This document shows positions 1 to 6,970 of a DNA stretch of 8,673 bases, one piece after another. The notes beneath the pieces were generated by a model. It ran no database searches. It saw nothing but the letters and a program-made list of their open reading frames with translations, and was not told where the DNA came from. A program made the translations under genes and the position numbers. Every line of letters begins with the position of its first letter. The stretch's first letter is position 1. The stretch is taken from NCBI GenBank assembly GCA_021835265.1, contig JAKBQK010000499.1:1-8673 (forward strand), in the 5' to 3' direction. This stretch comes from Thermoplasmata archaeon. GTDB lineage: Archaea > Thermoplasmatota > Thermoplasmata > Thermoplasmatales > Thermoplasmataceae.

Positions 1-1
1 A

Positions 2-571
2 GCTGCTCCGAGGATCAGATCTGATTTTAAGAACAAGTATAAAGGTAAACGATCGCGGATTAGTGGAAGGGTATTCGACGGAAAACTTGCTCTAATAACT
101 ACCGCTTCTGCATTTGGGAAAAGTTCAGTATACGACAGAATTAAAATATACAAAGGCCCCGAGATGCTTCACGCTGGATGGTCAAGTGGATCTGGTGAAT
201 TTCATCTTTTTTCCGATTTCTATGATCAATTAACGGATTTAGTGAAGGAAGATGTTAAACACAGGAAGAATCCGTTATGGGGAACTGGTATAAGAAACAA
301 GAGAGTTGTAATTTCGGCAGCCCTGGATAAACTCAACTTACCCAGAGACCTGCTTTATCACAATGTTAAAAGAGAATTGTTTCTAATGCCATTGGGCATA
401 TATTCATTCGAATTTTTAAGAGGCCAGACTGAACGTGTCGGGTATTACGGTATCAAGCAACACGAAATTGTTGATTACGTTAAAAATCGCTGGATGATCC
501 CAAGGTCTATCAGAAATTCCAGTTACTTGGGATTTAAAAGATCACAATATTCTTTATTGGATCTTATATGA
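2..571 (+). CDS. C-terminal part of a conserved protein of unknown function (5' end outside window)
   Basis: The frame is open from the first bases of the window and ends at TGA 569-571, so about 189 codons of a longer protein are present. The ATG at 164 is internal and should not be taken as the start, because the sequence before it continues smoothly (LITTASAFGKSSVYDRIK precedes it). Visible blocks are AFGKSSVYDR, GEFHLF, a basic stretch, LLYHNVKRELFLMPLG and a terminal RWMIPRS...LLDLI. From memory this pattern (an AFGxSSxY block, a GxFH block, a KREVF-like block and an RWxxPR end) belongs to a widespread uncharacterised family, which may carry a DUF4338-type label; I am not sure of the name. 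No catalytic motif, signal peptide or membrane segment is visible. The next real gene lies beyond a decayed patch, so there is no operon partner on this side. Confidence 0.75.
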   Translation, partial: AAPRIRSDFKNKYKGKRSRISGRVFDGKLALITTASAFGKSSVYDRIKIYKGPEMLHAGWSSGSGEFHLFSDFYDQLTDLVKEDVKHRKNPLWGTGIRNKRVVISAALDKLNLPRDLLYHNVKRELFLMPLGIYSFEFLRGQTERVGYYGIKQHEIVDYVKNRWMIPRSIRNSSYLGFKRSQYSLLDLI

Positions 572-602
572 GCAAATACAAGTTTTAAAATCCAAAGCCA
601 TG

Positions 603-851
603 TTAGCTAACTATGGTGAAAATAAATTCCCATAAATCATTTTTAGGGTCTCCCTTGTGTTGTCTGTGTGATATTTGATACGGGTCCAGATTTCCATATT
701 TTAAGTTGTACTGGATCCGATTGACTTCAGACAACATGTGCATGGATTGCACAGCAGACTCTTCCTGATCCCTCCCCATCTCTGAGTTCGTATTTATGAT
801 GTAAACTCTCTTCCCGAGATATCTCCTTGGCACATCAGTAGGCAAGGGCAC
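603..851 (-). pseudogene. Possible remnant of a minus-strand gene next to an IS remnant
   Basis: An 82-codon open frame begins at a GTG just after an in-frame stop and ends with TAA at 603-605. It reads GKRVYIINTNSEM...IQYNLKYGNLDPYQ...NDLWEFIF, which looks protein-like in composition, but I recognise no family. No ribosome binding site or convincing TATA box sits in front of the GTG. Its left end abuts the IS3 orfA remnant at about 841. The simplest reading is the C-terminal part of a gene cut by that insertion. It could also be a chance frame. Confidence 0.3.
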
Positions 852-1080
852 TTATCGAACAAAGGAGGAAAAAGCAAGGATCATCATGGAAGTGCTTTCA
901 AACTCTTTAACCATAGCAGAAATATGCCGGAGGTATGGCATAAATCCTGTTCAATTGCGCAGGTGAAAAGAACAGTTCATCCAGGGTGGAGAAACAGCAC
1001 TGACTCAGACAGTTAATTCCGATTCGAGGGATAAGGAAATTGAAGATCTGAAGAAGATCATTGTAACAGATGTTTCAGTA
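841..1080 (+). pseudogene. Degraded IS3-family transposase orfA (HTH part) with an in-frame stop
   Basis: Reading codons from 841 gives GKGTYRTKEEKARIIMEVLS, then TIAEICRRYGINPVQLRR, then a TGA stop at 964-966, then KEQFIQGGETAL and EIEDLKKII. This is the order of IS3-type OrfA proteins: an EEKARI start, a helix-turn-helix of the form xxAEICRRYGIxPxQLxRW, a K-x-Q-F-xxGG block and a coiled coil. The TGA stands exactly where the family has a conserved Trp (RRW-K), so a TGG to TGA change is the likely lesion. No credible ATG begins the frame and GTA stands at 838-840. After about 1080 the similarity fades, and no OrfB (DDE integrase) sequence follows. The element is therefore a dead fragment; its exact ends and terminal repeats could not be found. 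Confidence 0.75.
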
Positions 1081-1084
1081 ATTG

Positions 1085-1108
1085 AAAAACCCCTACCTGA
1101 TACGGTAG
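1085..1108 (-). terminator. Terminator-like hairpin plus T-run after the SPFH operon
   Basis: Read on the minus strand, CTACC and GGTAG form a 5-bp stem with a 6-nt loop (1093-1108), followed by GGG and a run of five T (1085-1089). It starts about 30 nt past the TGA of the SPFH gene. Hairpins are not required for archaeal termination, so the T-run may be the active part. Confidence 0.4.
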
Positions 1109-1138
1109 CTAAACTCTGCTTTCAGTCTAAACCCTTTC

Positions 1139-2290
1139 TCACAATTTCACTCCACATTCAGGGCAGAATTTAGTTCCAGCCGGACTCACTTTCCCACATT
1201 TTTGACATTTCACTTCCTCAGATGAAGTTATAAGTTGCCCACATTTTGGGCAATATTTTGAAGTAGCAGATACGACATTTCCACAGTTTGGACACTTTAC
1301 CGTTTGAACCTCAGGAGTTCTCATGTCGCTTCCACAATTTGGGCAGAAGAGAGAATTCACCTGAACGGGTGACCCACATTTCGGGCAAGTTTTCATCTGC
1401 TGCTGTCCACCCTGCATCATCTGACCTGACATTGTGTAGCCCATACCTGCTCCTGTGCCCATTCCTACCCCCATACCAGCCCCAAGACCGGCAAGACCAT
1501 TTGGATTCTTGGATGCATCAACCATGGCCTGGCCTGCCTGATACTGCAAATAATTTACACCAAGTACAGACATTTCTGATCGTGTATCAACAGCCTTTTG
1601 AACCTCATCTGGTAGCGTAATGTTGATACCCAAGAGTTTTTCGATCTCAATCCCATATTGCTGAAAGTTTTGTGGACACAACCCCAAAACGATTTGTTCG
1701 ATTGTTGGAAGATTGGCCGGCAAATCAGTTATTTTTAATCCGCCTTCCTTAAGTTTCCCAATGGCTGAGTATATAAGCAACACTATTTGCTCTCTTAATC
1801 TTGACTCGACTTCGTCAGAAGTAACCGCGTTAAATGTCCCCACGAACTGGTTAATAAATTGACCTGGGTCTGATATTTTCCATCGATATTCACCAAATAT
1901 TCTCAGGTTGACTACTCCAAATGTAGGATCCGTAAACTGATAGGGCGATTCGCTACCATATTTTCCATCAATAACTCTTCTCTGTAAATAATAAACTTCA
2001 GCCTGCTGCTGTACGCCTGAGAAAAATTTCAGGAGTTCACCAACTACCGGAGCGTTAAAATCTGTAAGGGCATATCTTCCAGCTTTATCAAAATAGGTTA
2101 ATACCTTTCCATCCCTGTAGAAAACGGCTGTTTCATCTTCCCTGACAACAATATTGTCATTCAGTCTAATCAGTCTGGGAACCTTCCACAGAGAATTCTT
2201 CTCCTTGAACTGTGTCTCCCATGCAATGGTTATAGATCCAGCAACACTACCTCCTGAATATGGTACATCCTTAGACTTCTTTCCGAACAT
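1139..2290 (-). CDS. SPFH_2 (YdjI/virion-core type) protein with three C-terminal zinc ribbons
   Basis: A 383-aa protein. Residues about 15-240 fit the SPFH_2/Band 7-like domain seen in Bacillus YdjI-type proteins: an N-terminal IAWE segment, a DNIVVREDETAVFYRDGK strand region, LRIFGEYRWKISDP, and a helical end running through GINITLPDEVQKAVDTRSEM. A Gly/Met-rich flexible linker (about 265-298) follows. Three CxxC-CxxC zinc ribbons come next: C302/C305/C316/C319, C333/C336/C347/C350 and C362/C365/C376/C379. SPFH proteins form oligomeric scaffolds at membranes, and the YdjI type acts with PspA-like stress proteins at the cell envelope. There is no signal peptide or obvious transmembrane helix, so it is probably cytoplasmic and membrane-peripheral. 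Its ATG shares one base with the TGA of the upstream gene (TGATG), and an AAGGTGA ribosome binding site lies a few bases before it, so the two are probably co-translated. Domain assignment is by memory of the family; the zinc ribbons are directly visible. Confidence 0.9.
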   Translation of the reverse strand: MFGKKSKDVPYSGGSVAGSITIAWETQFKEKNSLWKVPRLIRLNDNIVVREDETAVFYRDGKVLTYFDKAGRYALTDFNAPVVGELLKFFSGVQQQAEVYYLQRRVIDGKYGSESPYQFTDPTFGVVNLRIFGEYRWKISDPGQFINQFVGTFNAVTSDEVESRLREQIVLLIYSAIGKLKEGGLKITDLPANLPTIEQIVLGLCPQNFQQYGIEIEKLLGINITLPDEVQKAVDTRSEMSVLGVNYLQYQAGQAMVDASKNPNGLAGLGAGMGVGMGTGAGMGYTMSGQMMQGGQQQMKTCPKCGSPVQVNSLFCPNCGSDMRTPEVQTVKCPNCGNVVSATSKYCPKCGQLITSSEEVKCQKCGKVSPAGTKFCPECGVKL

Positions 2291-2835
2291 CAGCTCACCT
2301 TAATAAATTCAACAGTTTCGATTCTCGACTGCCAGTTTTTTTTCGCACTATTTACCATGGTGTCCAAATCGGATAACAATTCAACAATTTGATTATCATT
2401 CATATCGCAAACAACATCCAAACTTAATGACTTGGTTTCCAAAGCTTTCACTGATGTAACAAAACCATAGTCATATTCATAAAGCCGGTAAAGAATTGAA
2501 TCATTGACCTTAATAGTGGGTGCGATACCGGAATATCCCTCTTCGGCATTAAGTATAAGATTCCTAAACGTCTCAATATTTGATATTGTCATAGCGATCC
2601 TGTTTAGCTCTCCAACTTTCGAACAATTTACTAGACACTGTCTGGCATTTTTTAAGTTATTTAAAGCGTTTTCTAAAATACTGCCCATTTGCTTTCTTAA
2701 AAGTTCACTGGCAGTTCTTATGTCCTCCTTTTCCCTGTAACCTGCGAATCCCGGAACAACAAGTTCTATTTTCTTTAAAAAGGATCGACTTTCTTCCACT
2801 GAATTCCTGATATCTTTCACTTCCGATTCTGGCAT
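2290..2835 (-). CDS. Conserved helical protein of unknown function, first gene of the SPFH operon
   Basis: A 181-aa, mostly alpha-helical acidic/basic protein without membrane segments or cysteine motifs. Recognisable blocks are FLKKIELVVPGFAGYREKED (about residues 19-38), a charged helical stretch, EEGYSGIAPTIKV (about 98-110) and LYRLYEYDYGF (116-125). Similar PGFxGYxxKExxR proteins of roughly 200 residues occur beside SPFH_2 genes in other archaea and bacteria as I remember them, but I know no assigned function. I chose the ATG at 2835 over an upstream in-frame start at 2961 because a TATA box (TTATATAAA) lies about 24 nt before it, which suits a leaderless transcript, and because family-like sequence begins soon after. 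It overlaps the SPFH gene by one base. Helices and pairing suggest an SPFH-binding or adaptor protein; this is inference. Confidence 0.8.
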   Translation of the reverse strand: MPESEVKDIRNSVEESRSFLKKIELVVPGFAGYREKEDIRTASELLRKQMGSILENALNNLKNARQCLVNCSKVGELNRIAMTISNIETFRNLILNAEEGYSGIAPTIKVNDSILYRLYEYDYGFVTSVKALETKSLSLDVVCDMNDNQIVELLSDLDTMVNSAKKNWQSRIETVEFIKVS

Positions 2836-2854
2836 GATAAATGCATTGGTATTT

Positions 2855-2863
2855 TTTATATAA
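2855..2863 (-). promoter_or_regulatory. TATA box of the SPFH operon (leaderless start)
   Basis: On the minus strand TTATATAAA is followed by further A residues, centred about 24 nt upstream of the ATG at 2835. This spacing places transcription initiation at or next to the start codon. No ribosome binding site is seen before that ATG. Confidence 0.6.
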
Positions 2864-3036
2864 GTGTTTATTGTTCCCCCGTGCATGAAAACGATTGACC
2901 ATGAAATTTCCGTGGAAGTTGTAAAGGGTGAAGGATGTTTCTTGGCAGATGAACGAAACAATATGAAATAATCAAAGAAGAATTAATGCCGATGTGAGAT
3001 CATTTATCGCTTTGAATATGATTAAGAAAGTAATAC

Positions 3037-3060
3037 CAATTGTAAAGATATGCACAATTG
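3037..3060. promoter_or_regulatory. Inverted repeat CAATTGT-10 nt-ACAATTG, possible operator
   Basis: Two perfect 7-bp arms, CAATTGT (3037-3043) and ACAATTG (3054-3060), are separated by 10 nt. The centre-to-centre distance of 17 bp is between one and two helical turns. It lies between the two divergent promoters, about 120 bp from the rightward TATA box and 175 bp from the leftward one. A role as a shared regulator site is inference. Confidence 0.35.
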
Positions 3061-3178
3061 TGATTCATAGATCAATGGTGCAAAAACATTCCAAAAACGG
3101 TATATTTCCAATCTTACAAGATTTAATCCCAGATAATCTTTCCAGGTGCGGTTTTCTTCTTCATAAATGAAGCATAAG

Positions 3179-3187
3179 TTTAAAAAA
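3179..3187 (+). promoter_or_regulatory. TATA box of the 391-aa protein gene
   Basis: TTTAAAAAA is centred about 24 nt before the GTG at 3207, the spacing expected for an archaeal leaderless transcript. A GAGGT at 3192-3196 could act as a ribosome binding site only if transcription began earlier. Confidence 0.5.
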
Positions 3188-3206
3188 TTACGAGGTCTTT
3201 CCGTTT

Positions 3207-4382
3207 GTGAATATTCTTGGAAAGGAACTTCCTCTTTACCCGCGGGACCCGTCATATGCAATCAGGAGTATGAAGTTTAATAAATTCAGTTTGGGTTCCT
3301 TTGAAAAATTCTATATGCCTGAATCGCTGGTTAACTTAAAAATAAATGGTTATAATCATCCAATAAAATTTATCGAGGACGATAACAGAGGAGCCATCAA
3401 ACCAGAGGCGTTTTGCAACATAGACGGTACAGATTATTATCTCTCAGTAAAAGGTGTTGGATCAACGGTTGATCCTTACTCTCTAGATCCACTGAACGTT
3501 TTCAGTATAGGATCATTAACTGATGACCTCGCGTTTAGAAAAGAGATAGAAAACTCAGGTTACAATGGAAATAGATTCATTACTGGTGAAACATGGCTTC
3601 GCGGTTCCCCATACGGAGGACAGGGACTGGAACTTGCAAAAATAGCACTTAACACGTCCGAAATGGCAAATCCAACGTCCATAAATGGATTCAGAATAGC
3701 ACCTGTTTTGGGTATTGTTTCCATGGAGAAACAGTTGCAGGAAAAAATCAGAAAATTGTTCTGGTACAGGCAGTATACGGGAGATATAGTACAGGAACTC
3801 AGGCTACTTCCATCAAATATAAGATTATATTTTCACTCATCCAGTACCGTAGGGAATAATATAAGCAAGATCTTTGAGATTTTCGAAATCAGGGATAACC
3901 TAGAATCGACAGAGTTCCTTGTTAACTTTATGAAATCAGGATTGGCTGCTCTTACTGCATTTTCCAGAACCCTAATAAAGGAGGATGATCGGATATTTTC
4001 TGGGCTTGATTTCTTTGATGTTTGGCTGGACAAGGACGCCGTTTTATCAAGCGATGGTACAATTTATTTTGTGGATCTTGAAGGGGTTGAGAGAAGATAT
4101 GTTATGGAGGAAAAGATCTTAGAAACAATTACAGATCAGTTTTATAGATCGCTTTACGAATTAATGTATGCATATGTACGAATTGATGAAGAAAGAATCA
4201 GGAGATACGGTAGTCAGATAGATAGAAAAATTCAGTTAAAAAGTATATTGGAAATGGCAATTCAAAAGGACAAATATATAGAACTTGAAAAGAATGGAGA
4301 AAATGTTCAACTCATAATCAAAAACGATCTTGGTTGTGATAAATTTAATATGTGTTTAACTATGCTGAACCGGGTGAAATAA
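3207..4382 (+). CDS. 391-aa conserved protein with a weak kinase-like motif
   Basis: A soluble protein starting with GTG, chosen because of the TATA box 24 nt before it; the next Met (residue 22, at 3270) has a purine-rich AGGAG only one base away and is less likely. Visible blocks are DYYLSVKGVGS (76-86), GETWLRGSPYGGQGLE (127-142), INGFRIAPVLGIV (159-171), LDFFDVWLDKDAVLSSDG (267-284) and IYFVDLEGVE (286-295). A possible active-site Lys (K82) followed far downstream by LDKDAVL and FVDLEG is reminiscent of aminoglycoside-phosphotransferase/protein-kinase-like enzymes, in which a D-x-x-x-x-N loop precedes a metal-binding Asp (here D290). The match is weak: the usual His-x-Asp is absent and no glycine-rich loop is clear. 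It is the first gene of the rightward set, 42 bp before the coiled-coil gene. Function unknown; an ATP-using enzyme is a guess. Confidence 0.85.
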   Translation: MNILGKELPLYPRDPSYAIRSMKFNKFSLGSFEKFYMPESLVNLKINGYNHPIKFIEDDNRGAIKPEAFCNIDGTDYYLSVKGVGSTVDPYSLDPLNVFSIGSLTDDLAFRKEIENSGYNGNRFITGETWLRGSPYGGQGLELAKIALNTSEMANPTSINGFRIAPVLGIVSMEKQLQEKIRKLFWYRQYTGDIVQELRLLPSNIRLYFHSSSTVGNNISKIFEIFEIRDNLESTEFLVNFMKSGLAALTAFSRTLIKEDDRIFSGLDFFDVWLDKDAVLSSDGTIYFVDLEGVERRYVMEEKILETITDQFYRSLYELMYAYVRIDEERIRRYGSQIDRKIQLKSILEMAIQKDKYIELEKNGENVQLIIKNDLGCDKFNMCLTMLNRVK

Positions 4383-4398
4383 ATTAAGGCACTTGACA

Positions 4399-4406
4399 TT
4401 TATAAC
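4399..4406 (+). promoter_or_regulatory. TATA box and ribosome binding site of the coiled-coil gene
   Basis: TTTATAAC is centred about 23 nt upstream of the ATG at 4425, which would give a leaderless transcript. An AAAGGA at 4412-4417, 7 nt from the ATG, could serve as a weak ribosome binding site on a longer read-through message from the gene before. The gene can therefore be expressed from its own promoter as well. Confidence 0.5.
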
Positions 4407-4424
4407 TTTTTAAAGGAAACCTCA

Positions 4425-5915
4425 ATGGGCAAGTTGAATACCACCATTGATTCTCAAAGCCTGACATATTTAAAGGATCAGGGCTATATGGAAATCTATT
4501 CTCAAGGGGATTATGATGCATTAAAGGCGGAAATTGCCCAGCAGGACCAGATTTCTACTCAGATGGCAAACATGAAAAAGGAGTTCTTAGAGCATGAGCA
4601 GGTTTTGAAAGAAGAGGAAGGAAAGGAACATTCTATAAGGTTCTACCTTGAGAAGAAAGAGAAGAGGGATGCATTAAAGAGCCTGGTAGAGAAGGAAGAG
4701 TCAGTAGTAGAAAATATAGACAAAACTGAGAAGTCCTACGAAGTTCAATTCAATAATATCCTCGCAAAGAAGGCCCTGATGAGCAATCTAATTCCATACA
4801 ACAATCAATTCATAATGTTAACGGACAAAGGTAAGAATTTAGTGAAAGATCTTGCAATAAGAATATACAGATTTTCTGATGAAGATTTTACAAATTATGA
4901 GAAGGAAATGACAAAAACTATGGAAGATTTAGACAATATTGTGAACACCTCCAAAACCTACTACTCATATATTGAAAGTGTAGTTCCCAATATTGAACAA
5001 GATTCCATATTATTGAGTACAGCAATAGCCTTGGCTAAATTTAAGGACAATGTTGATTCAATAAAAAACAGGTTCACTGGTATTTATGAAGCACTGGGAT
5101 CATACAGTAAAAACATTGAAAACCACCTAATGGCAACAGAGATTTTAACAGGAGCGGGGAAAGATATCGAAGATAATATGGAAGACTTTAAGGAAGTATT
5201 TAAAAAAGTAATGCGGGAAAGCAGTGTGCCAAGAGAGTCAGCAACGGCCGTAGCAGCAATTATTTATTTATCGAGAAGATATGATGGAACTTTCCCATTA
5301 CAGAATCTTGATGAATTTAGAAAAATAACACCTTCTTATGAAGCCGCCGCTGTGATGGCATCTATTAATAAGAACTTCAATGAGATAAGTGAAAAATTTG
5401 CTGATATGAGAAAAATATTGTCACAGTGGGGATATGATGAGTCGGAGGATGTGGAATTATCTTCTGCATATGTTGCTATTTCTGAATTGAAACCAGATGA
5501 AATTAAAGATAAGTTATCTATTGTCATAGATGCACTGAAAAACTACCTTGAATATCCATTAGTTGCTTCTACTATAGTAGCTACAGTTCCAGTGATGGAA
5601 TCAAACGAGACACTTGATCTTTTATCCAAGGCTTACCATCTGCTTGAAAACAACTTCACAGGATTTGAAAGGTCGGAATTAATGGCGGCATCTGCGAGTC
5701 TTATACACGGAATAAGAAGTGAATTGATAACAGGTATTGATTCAAAGGCTCCTTTAACTGACACGCCCTATAATTTCTACTATGTCCCTTCTTCCCCCCT
5801 ATTTCAATACTATGTACCGGTACTCATGGTGCATGGATGCTATTATTCCACTTTCAGCGGAATAGGTGGTGTTCATCCTGCACACATTCACGCGGTGGGT
5901 GGATTTTCAGGATGA
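4425..5915 (+). CDS. 496-aa coiled-coil and helical-repeat protein with a His/Tyr/Gly-rich tail
   Basis: Residues about 29-118 form a long charged coiled coil (LKAEIAQQDQIS..., EHEQVLKEEEGKEHS, EKKEKRDALKSLVEKEESVV). An LTDKGKNLVKDL segment (132-143) follows and resembles the end of a winged-helix unit. From about 180 to 430 there are at least five helix pairs with small-residue helices: LLSTAIALAKF, ESATAVAAIIYLSRR, YEAAAVMASI, ELSSAYVAISEL, VASTIVATVPV and ELMAASASLIHG. This resembles the repeat style of DUF4003-like proteins, although I cannot confirm the family. The last 50 residues change character: aromatic, Pro and Gly rich (YYVPSSPLFQYYVPVLMV), then a tail with His at 484, 487 and 489. 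No signal peptide. The stop overlaps the next start as ATGA, so it is translationally coupled to the membrane zinc-ribbon protein. Likely a scaffold; function unknown. Confidence 0.85.
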   Translation: MGKLNTTIDSQSLTYLKDQGYMEIYSQGDYDALKAEIAQQDQISTQMANMKKEFLEHEQVLKEEEGKEHSIRFYLEKKEKRDALKSLVEKEESVVENIDKTEKSYEVQFNNILAKKALMSNLIPYNNQFIMLTDKGKNLVKDLAIRIYRFSDEDFTNYEKEMTKTMEDLDNIVNTSKTYYSYIESVVPNIEQDSILLSTAIALAKFKDNVDSIKNRFTGIYEALGSYSKNIENHLMATEILTGAGKDIEDNMEDFKEVFKKVMRESSVPRESATAVAAIIYLSRRYDGTFPLQNLDEFRKITPSYEAAAVMASINKNFNEISEKFADMRKILSQWGYDESEDVELSSAYVAISELKPDEIKDKLSIVIDALKNYLEYPLVASTIVATVPVMESNETLDLLSKAYHLLENNFTGFERSELMAASASLIHGIRSELITGIDSKAPLTDTPYNFYYVPSSPLFQYYVPVLMVHGCYYSTFSGIGGVHPAHIHAVGGFSG

Positions 5916-6955
5916 GTGGGATTCGTTTAGTTACTGTACTTTTTATTCTCACAATTATCAGTATATCTATACCTGGCGGGCACGCGGAGACAACACCTCC
6001 AAAAGGGCTTTTTTTCAATTACGCAGAGTTGACCTCAATAAACAATGGAAAAGGCAATTATACCGGATTTTACTGCAAATACTGGGTAAATGGAACTGAA
6101 ACTGTCTCGCAGATCTTTTCAAATGGTAACATATCGATGAATTATAACTATTCATGCGCTGTAAGGAGTGTTAATTACAATTATTTTAATAGCCGGATGG
6201 GTGCCGGTAATTTTACATTCTCCACCATAACTTGCGCATACACAAATGGAACTGATAATGAAACAGGATATATCAATCCACACATTTGGTTTTACACTAA
6301 CCCATCGATTAAGCTAAATTCAAATAAAGAAATACTCAACACTGAAATGAAAGTTGCTTCTGTTGATTATAACTATTACCCGGGCAATTCTAATAAGAAC
6401 ATATCTACTATTTTTTTAACTGCAAGCGGAACTTACGTCAGAGATGATTCTTACGGAGTGTTCAATGCCTCATATACATGGAATGCATATTACGATAAAA
6501 GTACCGGATTCATAGTTGCGTACGTTTATAGCGAGGTTGATTCAAATGGACAGGGTGATGGATTTACGTGCACCAATACCCTATATGTAAAGAGTTCAAG
6601 TTATGGCGTTAATATTTCACCCGTCACAGCCAGTCCAGAAAAAGGTTCTTCTTTCCCGTTCATGGACATGGCCTTTGCAGCTCTATTCGTTTTCGCCATT
6701 ATTGTAATTCTTGCAATGTCCATAAACAGGAGAAATAAAAATAACATAAAGAGACATTCCAATACCGGAGGTGAAGTGAGAATGACTCAGAACCCTGATG
6801 ATGGTAATAAGAAGGAAATACATCTGGATCCTAAATCAAGTGGAACGGAGCAGGTAGTGATTAAAGAAATTGTCAAAGTAAAATGCCAGTATTGTGGAGC
6901 ACTCATAGATTCCACTCTGGAAAAATGCCCTGTTTGCGGAGCTCCAAGAAGTTGA
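5912..6955 (+). CDS. Exported, glycosylated single-pass membrane protein with a cytoplasmic zinc ribbon
   Basis: A 347-aa protein; I chose the ATG at 5912 because it makes a 4-nt ATGA overlap with the previous gene and puts a signal peptide at the N-terminus (MSGIRLVTVLFILTIISIS..GGHA, cleavage probably after residue 25). An open extension to 5837 would bury that signal and overlap the upstream gene. The ectodomain (about 26-245) is rich in Tyr, Asn, Ser and Thr, with ten N-x-S/T sequons (NYT, NGT, NIS, NYS, NFT and others) and four cysteines that could make two disulfides. A transmembrane helix follows at about 248-270, then a basic stop-transfer NRRNKNNIKR. The cytoplasmic tail ends in a zinc ribbon, C325/C328 and C339/C342. 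The topology joins an outside domain to an inside zinc ribbon, as a sensor or anchor would. I do not recognise the ectodomain fold. Confidence 0.88.
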   Translation: MSGIRLVTVLFILTIISISIPGGHAETTPPKGLFFNYAELTSINNGKGNYTGFYCKYWVNGTETVSQIFSNGNISMNYNYSCAVRSVNYNYFNSRMGAGNFTFSTITCAYTNGTDNETGYINPHIWFYTNPSIKLNSNKEILNTEMKVASVDYNYYPGNSNKNISTIFLTASGTYVRDDSYGVFNASYTWNAYYDKSTGFIVAYVYSEVDSNGQGDGFTCTNTLYVKSSSYGVNISPVTASPEKGSSFPFMDMAFAALFVFAIIVILAMSINRRNKNNIKRHSNTGGEVRMTQNPDDGNKKEIHLDPKSSGTEQVVIKEIVKVKCQYCGALIDSTLEKCPVCGAPRS

Positions 6956-6970
6956 TGCCCTATATATCCA

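Larger units (their letters stand above)
2836..3206. other. Divergent intergenic region between the SPFH operon and the rightward gene set
   Basis: This 371-bp stretch separates the two divergent transcription units. It holds a TATA box near each end and one clear inverted repeat in the middle (3037-3060). Open frames that cross it lack start signals and have no recognisable composition, so I see no gene here. Confidence 0.6.

Noticed and set aside
164..571. ATG at 164 as the start of a 135-aa gene
   Set aside because: The frame is open to the window edge and the upstream translation is continuous with the protein's conserved blocks; this is a partial longer gene.
2..571. Gene 1 as the Druantia defence protein DruA
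   Set aside because: The blocks visible here do not match the DruA core as I remember it; a shared DUF label would not be enough to claim a defence role.
1288..1620. 110-aa frame on the plus strand inside the SPFH gene
   Set aside because: It is antisense to the zinc-ribbon region and the low-complexity linker; its Pro/Leu/Cys-rich translation is a shadow.
2836..2961. N-terminal extension of the 181-aa protein to 2961
   Set aside because: The extension looks non-protein-like and would cover the TATA box placed correctly for the ATG at 2835.
3022..3261. 79-aa minus-strand frame across the divergent promoter region
   Set aside because: No start signals, overlaps the start of the 391-aa gene and its TATA box, and has no recognisable composition.
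5837..5911. Start of the membrane protein at 5837
   Set aside because: It would bury the signal peptide and overlap the preceding gene by 79 nt; the ATGA overlap at 5912 is far more natural.
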